A stretch of 64,000 nucleotides of DNA, taken from the NCBI RefSeq assembly GCF_008704395.1, contig NZ_CP023695.1, forward strand, positions 7,130,001-7,194,000. Reading direction: 5' to 3'. Below are positions 59,075-64,000 of this stretch, in pieces. Made by a program: the position numbers and the translations under genes. A model generated the notes under the pieces. That model was given only the letters and a program-made list of their open reading frames with translations. It was not told the DNA's origin and did no database searches. Source of the stretch: Streptomyces alboniger (GTDB lineage Bacteria > Actinomycetota > Actinomycetes > Streptomycetales > Streptomycetaceae). The stretch's first letter is position 1, and every line of letters begins with the position of its first letter.

Positions 59075-59079
59075 GACTC

Positions 59080-59110
59080 GGGCGGGCCTGACTGTGCGTC
59101 AGGCCCGCCC
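59080..59110. terminator. Bidirectional terminator between the DDN-type gene and the chitinase
   Basis: A 13-bp perfect stem (59080-59092 with 59098-59110) around TGTGC, located between two convergent genes. Confidence 0.75.
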
Positions 59111-59132
59111 GCCCGTCGGATGAGCCGGCTCG

Positions 59133-60023
59133 TCAGCAGCTCAGGTTCGAGCCCGGCGTGGTGCCCAGGATCTGGGTGAACGCCTTGTAGCGGTCGATGC
59201 GGCTCTGCACCTGGGCGGGGTTGCCGCCGTTGCACTCCAGAGTGCCGTTGATCGCGCGGATGGTCTCACCGAAACCGGCGCCGCTGACCATGGCGTGGTG
59301 CGGGGTCATGGTGCCCGGGCCGCTCTGGGTGTTCCAGTACCAAAGGCCCGTCTGCCAGGCGACGGAAGGGTTCTGCTCCACCAGGTACGGGTTGTTGAGG
59401 AGGTCGATGCCGAGGGCGTCGCCCGCCGCCTTGTAGTTGAAGTTCCAGCTGAGCTGGATCGGGCCGCGGCCGTAGTAGGCGGCCTGCCCGGCGGGGCAGC
59501 CGTAGGGCCGGGTCTTGTCGCAGTAGTGCGGGTAGTTGCTCTGGTTCTGCTCGACGACGTGGACCAGGCCGCCCGTCTCGTGGCTGACGTTGGCGAGGAA
59601 CGCCGCGGCCTCCCGGCGCTCGACGGTGTCGCCGCCGGTGTTGGCGAAGCCCGGATACGCCTTGAGTGCGTCGGTCAGGCCCTTGTACGTGTAGAACGAG
59701 TTCCGGTTCGGGAACATCTTGTTGAACTGCGCCTCGCTGACCACGAATCCGGCCGGATCGGGGTCGCCCGGGTCCGTGCCGCCACCGCAGGTGCCCTGGT
59801 CCGCCCAGACGTCGGAGCGGCCCGGGGTCTCGTTCTGGGTCCACCACTTGGCCGTCCAGTTGTGTCCGTTGTGCGAGGCCGACTTGCCGCCGGTGTAGAC
59901 GGTTGAGGCGGTCCACGGCGAGGCGCACTCGGCGGCGGACGCCGGGCCGGCGGCCGGACCCAGGACGATCATCGTGCCGACCGCGGCCAGCGCGGCCACG
60001 AGGCCGGTGATGCGTTTGATCAT
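59133..60023 (-). CDS. Secreted GH19 chitinase with N-terminal chitin-binding module
   Basis: A 296-residue precursor. Signal peptide GLVAALAAVGTMIVLGPAA ends at SAA. A CBM5/12-type module (about residues 31-78) has STVYTGGKSASHNGHNWTAKWW and ADQGTCGG. After a short linker comes the GH19 catalytic domain: SEAQFNKMFPNRNSFYTYKGL, NVSHETGG with the general acid Glu, YYGRGPIQLSWNFNYKAAG, and GFGETIRAINGTLECNG near the C-terminus. It hydrolyses chitin to oligosaccharides outside the cell. Its promoter carries direct-repeat boxes matching DasR-type control. Confidence 0.95.
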   Translation of the reverse strand: MIKRITGLVAALAAVGTMIVLGPAAGPASAAECASPWTASTVYTGGKSASHNGHNWTAKWWTQNETPGRSDVWADQGTCGGGTDPGDPDPAGFVVSEAQFNKMFPNRNSFYTYKGLTDALKAYPGFANTGGDTVERREAAAFLANVSHETGGLVHVVEQNQSNYPHYCDKTRPYGCPAGQAAYYGRGPIQLSWNFNYKAAGDALGIDLLNNPYLVEQNPSVAWQTGLWYWNTQSGPGTMTPHHAMVSGAGFGETIRAINGTLECNGGNPAQVQSRIDRYKAFTQILGTTPGSNLSC

Positions 60024-60098
60024 GCGACGTCTCCTTACGGGCGGGACGGGGGGATGGGCCCCGTGCCGTCATGGGGGTGCCGGAGACTCAAGCGAACG

Positions 60099-60126
60099 TG
60101 GTCTGTACCTGTCAAGGTCTAGACCA
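60099..60126 (-). promoter_or_regulatory. Chitinase promoter direct repeats / DasR-responsive element
   Basis: TGGTCTGTACCT (60099-60110) and AGGTCTAGACCA (60115-60126) are 12-bp boxes spaced by 4 bp. The second contains the palindromic core GGTCTAGACC of the DasR operator. Such paired boxes are typical of streptomycete chitinase promoters. Confidence 0.8.
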
Positions 60127-60147
60127 AATCGCGCAGGTAAAACCTGG

Positions 60148-60167
60148 CGTACCGCCCGGGCGGTACG
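60148..60167. promoter_or_regulatory. Perfect 20-bp palindrome in the chitinase/GntR intergenic region
   Basis: CGTACCGCCCGGGCGGTACG reads the same on both strands. It sits between the DasR-like boxes and the GntR operator candidate. It may be a further operator or a cruciform-prone site. Confidence 0.5.
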
Positions 60168-60180
60168 GTTTTGACAGGCG

Positions 60181-60203
60181 AAACATGGGATGTTCCCATG
60201 TTT
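60181..60203. promoter_or_regulatory. Operator candidate of the FadR-type GntR regulator
   Basis: AAACATGGGA and TCCCATGTTT (10-bp perfect arms around TGT) lie 43 bp upstream of the regulator start. The TGGGA-TGT-TCCCA core resembles sites of FCD-domain GntR proteins. Autoregulation is likely. Confidence 0.7.
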
Positions 60204-60245
60204 GACGGAACGGGGGGAGCGGACGCAAGAAGGAAGGTGCCGACG

Positions 60246-60986
60246 ATGCCGTTGCGCAGCGCCGCGAGGACCAACCTCGTCGACCTGGTCATCGCCCAGA
60301 TGGAGAGCCTGATCTCCGACGGCGAGTGGAAGGTCGGCGAGAAGATCCCCGCCGAGCCGCTCCTCGTGGAGCAGCTCGCCGTGGGCCGCAACACCGTGCG
60401 CGAGGCGGTCCGCGCGCTCGTGCACACGGGCATGCTGGAGCCGCGCCAGGGTGACGGCACCTATGTGCGGGCGAACAGCGACTTCGGCGCGGCCGTCCAG
60501 CGCAGACTGCGCAGGGCGGGGGTCCTCGAAGCGTACGAGGTCCGTGCCTGCCTGGAGCGGGACGCCGCCCGCCATGCCGCGCAGCGCCGTACGCAGGAGG
60601 ACCTCGCGTCACTGCGGGCGGCCCTCGCCGAGCGCGGGCAGGCCTGGGAGAGCGGCGACACGGCGGCGTTCATCGACGCGGACATGGCCTTCCACCGCAC
60701 CGTCGCCGACGCGGCGCACAACAGCGTCCTCGCCGAGCTGTACGGGCACCTCAGCGACGCCCTGCGCGAGACGCTCCAGTCGGTCGTCGGCGCCCCCGTG
60801 GCGGACTCGGTCCGGCACCAGTTCGACGCGCACGAGGCGATCGTCGACGCCATCGAGGCGCGTGACCCCCAGGCCGCCGAGGCCGCGGTGCTCGCACACC
60901 TCGGCGAGGGCGTGGCCGCGCTGCGCGAGCAGCCGCTGGACGAGGCCGAAACCGAAACGAACAACTCCGGAGCGGTACATGAGTGA
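60246..60986 (+). CDS. GntR-family regulator, FadR (FCD) subfamily
   Basis: A 246-residue regulator. The winged helix has NLVDLVIAQMESLISDGEW, KIPAEPLLVEQLAVGRNTVREAVRAL and GMLEPRQGDGTYV. The FCD effector domain has YEVRACLERDAARHAA, DMAFHRTVADAAHNSVL and HEAIVDAIEARDPQAAEAAVLAHL, with the Asp and His residues that bind a metal and a carboxylate ligand. ATG 60246 follows GAAGGAAGG; an alternative ATG at 60198 lies inside the operator candidate. It overlaps the transporter gene by 8 nt, so it probably regulates uptake or export by that transporter. Confidence 0.92.
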   Translation: MPLRSAARTNLVDLVIAQMESLISDGEWKVGEKIPAEPLLVEQLAVGRNTVREAVRALVHTGMLEPRQGDGTYVRANSDFGAAVQRRLRRAGVLEAYEVRACLERDAARHAAQRRTQEDLASLRAALAERGQAWESGDTAAFIDADMAFHRTVADAAHNSVLAELYGHLSDALRETLQSVVGAPVADSVRHQFDAHEAIVDAIEARDPQAAEAAVLAHLGEGVAALREQPLDEAETETNNSGAVHE

Positions 60987-62298
60987 GACGGCACGGCCCA
61001 CCGCCGGGGCCACCCAGAACGGCGCGACCGCACCGGCGGACCAGGGCCAGGACCCGGACCCGGCCCCGCCCGCGGTCGCCGGGCGCCGCGCCCTCTACCT
61101 CGCCCTCGGCGTCGTCCTCCTCGCGCTCAACCTCCGCCCCGCCCTCGTCGCCGTCTCGCCGCTCGCCGACACCATCCGCGACGACAGCGGCATGTCGGCA
61201 GCCGCCACCAGTCTGCTCACCGCGCTGCCGCTGCTCTGCTTCGGTCTTCTCGCGCCGGTCGCGCCCCGGCTCGGCCGCCGCTTCGGCATGGAGCGCGCAC
61301 TGTTCGGCACCATGGCGCTGATCTGCGCGGGCACGGCGCTGCGCATGCTGGACTCGGTCGTCGCGCTCTTCGCGGGCACCCTCGTCATTGGCGCGGGCAT
61401 CGCCGTCGCCAACGTCCTGCTGCCCGGCCTGATCAAGCGTGACTTCCCCGCGAAGGCCGGCCTCATGACCGGGCTGTACTCGATGTCACTGTTCGGCGGC
61501 GCCGCCCTCGCGGCCGGTGTCACGCTGCCCGTGCAGCAGGCCGCCGACATGAACTGGCGCACCACACTGGCCTGTTGGGGCGCGCTCGCGCTCATCGCGC
61601 TGCTCGTGTGGCTGCCGCGGATCCGGTCGCGTACGCGCGTCGGCGCGGCGCCGGCCCGGCAGGCGGCGCATCCCGTACGCGGCCTGTGGCGCTCCCCGCT
61701 GGCGTGGCAGGTCACCGCGTACATGGGTCTCCAGTCCCTCAACTACTACGCGGCGGCCGCGTGGTTGCCGACCGTGTTCCAGGACGCCGGCATGGCGCCG
61801 GGCGACGCGGGCTGGATGCTCTCCTTCTCCTCGCTGCTCGGCATCGCGGGCTCCTTCCTCGCCCCGGTGACCGTCGGGCGGCGGCTGCGCTCCGGCGCCC
61901 TCGCCACACTCGGCGCCGCGCTGTGCGCGCTCGGCTTCGGGGGCCTGCTCGCCGCGCCGGTCGGCGGCGCCTACCTCTGGATGACGCTGCTCGGCCTCGG
62001 CCAGGGCGCGGCGATCAGCCTGGCGCTGCTGTTCATCGTGCAGCGCGCGCCCGACGCCCGGCACGCCGCCCAGCTCTCCAGCATGTCCCAGTGCTTCGGC
62101 TACATCCTCGCCGCGACCGGGCCGACCGTCCTCGGCGCCGTCCACGACGCGTCGCACAGCTGGACCGTGCCGCTCGTCCTCCTGCTCGCCCTGCTCGTGC
62201 CGCAGGTCGCGGTGGGCCTCGGGGCGGCCAGGGACAAGCACGTGGCGGGCGTCGGCCGAGCCGGGCGAGCGCCGGGGCCGGGACCTGGCATCGCCTGA
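60979..62298 (+). CDS. CynX/NimT-family MFS transporter
   Basis: A 439-residue 12-helix transporter. The signature LALNLRPALVAVSPLADTIRDD in helix I identifies the cyanate/nitroimidazole (CynX/NimT) subfamily. Helix IV reads GAGIAVANVLLPGLIKRDFP, and GLYSMSLFGGAALAAGVTLPV follows. Both ends are hydrophilic (DQGQDPDPAPP at the N-terminus). The substrate is unknown; no cyanase is adjacent. Its start lies inside the GntR gene end, so expression is coupled to that regulator. Confidence 0.92.
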   Translation: MSETARPTAGATQNGATAPADQGQDPDPAPPAVAGRRALYLALGVVLLALNLRPALVAVSPLADTIRDDSGMSAAATSLLTALPLLCFGLLAPVAPRLGRRFGMERALFGTMALICAGTALRMLDSVVALFAGTLVIGAGIAVANVLLPGLIKRDFPAKAGLMTGLYSMSLFGGAALAAGVTLPVQQAADMNWRTTLACWGALALIALLVWLPRIRSRTRVGAAPARQAAHPVRGLWRSPLAWQVTAYMGLQSLNYYAAAAWLPTVFQDAGMAPGDAGWMLSFSSLLGIAGSFLAPVTVGRRLRSGALATLGAALCALGFGGLLAAPVGGAYLWMTLLGLGQGAAISLALLFIVQRAPDARHAAQLSSMSQCFGYILAATGPTVLGAVHDASHSWTVPLVLLLALLVPQVAVGLGAARDKHVAGVGRAGRAPGPGPGIA

Positions 62299-62371
62299 GG
62301 CGGGCTCGGGCAGGATGCCCCCGGTGCGGTTTCCTCACGGCGCACCACGGCGGATCGAGAAGGGTGCGGCA

Positions 62372-63229
62372 ATGACGGATTCGGCCTCCGGGCGGCTCGT
62401 GGTCTCAACGGCGACGCTCGACGACTGGCGTGTGGTGACGGGGTGGGCGGCGGACGAGGGCTGGAACCCCGGCCTCGGCGACGCCCCCTCGTTCTTCGCG
62501 CAGGACCCCGAGGGGTTCTTCATCGGGCGCGTCGACGGCGAGCCCGTCTCCGCGGTCTCGGTGGTCAACTACGGGGAGAGCTACGCCTTCCTCGGCTTCT
62601 ACCTCGTCCGGCCCGACCGGCGCGGCCGCGGTTTCGGCCTCGCCACCTGGCGTGCGGGCCTCACGCACGCCGGGGGCCGGACCGTGGGCCTGGACGGCGT
62701 GCCCGACCAGCAGGACAACTACCGCCGCTCCGGCTTCGCCCGGGAGTACGGCACGCTGCGCTACATCGGCCCGCTCGCCGCCGCCGACGCGCCGGACCGG
62801 CATGTGCGTCCCGTCGAGGCCGCGGGACTGAAAGCGCTTCTGGCGTACGACGGTTCATGCCTGCCCGCGGACCGGCCGCGGTTCCTGGAGAGCTGGCTCG
62901 CCGCCCCCGGCCATCGCGCCCTCGCCCGCATCGTCGACGGCAGACTCACCGGGTACGGCGTGCTGCGGCCGGGCCGGGACGCCCTGCGCGTCGGGCCGCT
63001 GTTCGCCGACACGCGCGCCGACGCCGAGGCGCTCCTGGACGCGCTGGTCATCGAGGCGGACGGCGCGCCCGTCGCCATGGACGTGCCCGAGTCCAACGCG
63101 CAGGCGGTCGCGCTCGCCGAGGCCCGCGGTATGAAGCCCACGTTCGACACGGCCCGCATGTACACCGGGCCCACCAGGGAGTTCGCCAAGGACCGGGTGT
63201 TCGGGGTCACGTCGCTCGAACTGGGCTAG
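62372..63229 (+). CDS. GNAT-family N-acetyltransferase, two-domain
   Basis: A 285-residue protein. The N-terminal GNAT domain has FLGFYLVRPDRRGRGFGLATW, with the acetyl-CoA loop RRGRGFG, and NYRRSGFAREY. A second domain of the DUF1248/YitH-HolE-like type follows (GYGVLRPGRDALRVGPLFAD, VAMDVPESNAQAVALAEARGM). This two-part GNAT architecture occurs in uncharacterised acetyltransferases with small-molecule substrates. The second domain lacks an evident acetyl-CoA loop and may only bind substrate. ATG 62372 follows AAGGG. Confidence 0.88.
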   Translation: MTDSASGRLVVSTATLDDWRVVTGWAADEGWNPGLGDAPSFFAQDPEGFFIGRVDGEPVSAVSVVNYGESYAFLGFYLVRPDRRGRGFGLATWRAGLTHAGGRTVGLDGVPDQQDNYRRSGFAREYGTLRYIGPLAAADAPDRHVRPVEAAGLKALLAYDGSCLPADRPRFLESWLAAPGHRALARIVDGRLTGYGVLRPGRDALRVGPLFADTRADAEALLDALVIEADGAPVAMDVPESNAQAVALAEARGMKPTFDTARMYTGPTREFAKDRVFGVTSLELG

Positions 63230-63255
63230 GGCCTGTCCGGACTGCGCGAAAGGCG

Positions 63256-63294
63256 GCGCCGCGGGTCGGGGACCTGGTCCCTGACCCGCGGCGC
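63256..63294. terminator. Terminator hairpin between the GNAT gene and the MT0933-type gene
   Basis: An 18-bp stem with one mismatch (63256-63273 with 63277-63294) between two convergent genes. Confidence 0.65.
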
Positions 63295-63339
63295 TCGGGA
63301 GTACGCGGGCTCAGCCGTCCGGAGCGCGGGCGGCTGCCG

Positions 63340-63531
63340 TCACCGCTGGGGAGGCTCCTGCCCGCGGTCACCGCCGAGCTGGTCCCTGAGCTTGTCCTGA
63401 GCGGTGTCGACCTGACCGCTGTACTTGCCCTGGGTCCTGTCGTCGACGAAGTCGCCGGCCTTGTCGATGCCCTGGCCGGCCTTGTCCTCGTGGCCCTTGA
63501 GCATCTGCTTGAGCTTGTCCATCACAGACAT
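63340..63531 (-). CDS. MT0933-type antitoxin-family small protein
   Basis: A 63-residue hydrophilic protein with DKLKQMLKGHEDKAGQGIDKAGDFVDDRTQGKYS and DTAQDKLRDQLGG. This matches the MT0933-like antitoxin family (PF14013), which is widespread in actinobacteria and resembles CsbD/LEA-like stress proteins. No toxin gene is adjacent, and many members are probably not antitoxins. It could be a stress-related protein. Confidence 0.8.
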   Translation of the reverse strand: MSVMDKLKQMLKGHEDKAGQGIDKAGDFVDDRTQGKYSGQVDTAQDKLRDQLGGDRGQEPPQR

Positions 63532-63635
63532 CCTCGGCCTCCTTGGTGTGAGCCGTCGCTACCAGCATGGGGTCACATCGGCCGCACCGCATCCGGGGCC
63601 GCCCCGGCACGCTCGGGCGCCGGGGCGGCCCTCGC

Positions 63636-64000
63636 TCAGGTGATCGTCAGCCGCCTCCTGGCCTCGGCATCGGAGCCGGCGCCGACATAGATGTCCACCG
63701 CGCCCTCCTCGACGCGGAACTCCCCGTCCCGGGCGTTCGTCCAGAAACCGAGATCGTCGGCGCCGATCCGGAAGCGGACCGTCCGGGACCTGCCGGGCTC
63801 CAGCGTGACCCGGCGGAACCCGCGCAGCCTGCGCACCGGCTGCGCGATGCTCGCCGCGAGGTCATGGACGTACAACTGCACGACCTCGTCGCCCGCGCGG
63901 TCCCCGGTGTTCGTGACGCTCACCGCCACCTCCAGGGTGTCGCCCTCGCGCAGGGCGTCCGCGGGGATCCGCTCGCGGCTCAGACTCGGCTCGCCGATCT
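63636..64000 (-). CDS. Glycoside hydrolase family 3 beta-glucosidase, C-terminal part only
   Basis: The frame runs off the right edge; about 121 codons of the C-terminus are present. EVAVSVTNTGDRAGDEVVQLYVHD, RRLRGFRRVTLEPGRSRTVRF and YVGAGSDAEARRRLTI are the fibronectin-III-like domain found at the end of GH3 beta-glucosidases and xylosidases. The catalytic domains lie outside the window, so the sugar specificity cannot be judged. Confidence 0.85.
   Translation of the reverse strand, partial: IGEPSLSRERIPADALREGDTLEVAVSVTNTGDRAGDEVVQLYVHDLAASIAQPVRRLRGFRRVTLEPGRSRTVRFRIGADDLGFWTNARDGEFRVEEGAVDIYVGAGSDAEARRRLTIT

Overview
The window is typical Streptomyces chromosome. GC is very high, codons end in G or C, many genes start at GTG, ATGA/GTGA overlaps are common, and family content is characteristic: DUF3253, DUF309, DUF5133, DUF6328 and DUF6766-like proteins, F420-dependent enzymes, a DasR-type chitinase promoter, and a sugar ABC importer without its own ATPase. 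It looks like conserved or semi-conserved chromosome. I see no transposase, integrase, prophage, CRISPR array, rRNA or complete biosynthetic gene cluster.

Layout. 1-3.9 kb: an aminoglycoside phosphotransferase-like gene cut by the left edge, a LysR regulator, an XRE-cupin regulator followed by a decayed GNAT acetyltransferase, a lysophospholipase-like hydrolase and a YjbR-family protein. 3.95-4.1 kb: tRNA-Pro(GGG) with a strong terminator; an almost identical copy lies at 36.4 kb. 4.3-12.1 kb: a Tat-exported PhoX-like protein, DUF3253, a class II-like sirtuin, glutamate dehydrogenase, a DapA-like aldolase with a divergent LysR gene, and a stand-alone MurE-type ligase. 12.1-17.0 kb (minus strand): two coupled surface/membrane proteins of unknown function, a secreted protein, a cation-diffusion exporter and an MscS channel. 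17.2-27.5 kb (plus strand): an amidinotransferase behind a structured leader, a carbohydrate ABC importer, a radical SAM protein with unusual CX8CX2C spacing, and a glycerol-type operon (FGGY kinase, GlpA-like dehydrogenase, FAD/NAD oxidoreductase). 27.5-36.3 kb: two paralogous secreted repeat proteins, a GtrA-like membrane protein behind an operator cluster, thiolase plus acyl-CoA ligase, an MFS exporter with a helix-turn-helix-like tail, and DUF309.

36.5-40.2 kb is a compact cell-wall stress module. A VanY-type D,D-peptidase lipoprotein and a VanJ-like membrane phosphatase diverge from a VanR/VanS-like two-component pair, with no vanHAX. 40.2-44.1 kb holds a 1081-residue XRE-STAND ATPase-WD40 protein facing a small secreted four-cysteine protein across a palindrome-rich intergenic region. 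44.3-52.2 kb: an AMP-forming ligase, unknown proteins, RidA, a YbdK-type carboxylate-amine ligase, an F420-dependent LLM oxidoreductase, a lipoprotein and small membrane proteins. 52.2-54.2 kb is a tightly coupled operon of a HemK2-like methyltransferase, a CDGSH iron-sulfur protein and a haem-oxygenase-fold diiron-type enzyme. 54.4-64 kb: DUF6328, DUF5133, aldehyde dehydrogenase, a CBS protein, an NTF2-like/TetR divergon with three near-identical 16-bp palindromes, a DDN-type protein, a GH19 chitinase with DasR-like boxes, a GntR-CynX transporter pair with a strong operator candidate, a double GNAT protein, a small MT0933-type protein, and the end of a GH3 beta-glucosidase.

The strongest candidates for new biology are the STAND/WD40 locus, the methyltransferase-CDGSH-diiron operon, the VanY-VanJ-VanRS-like module and the radical SAM protein. 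All functional calls come from reading motifs and context. No database search was possible.
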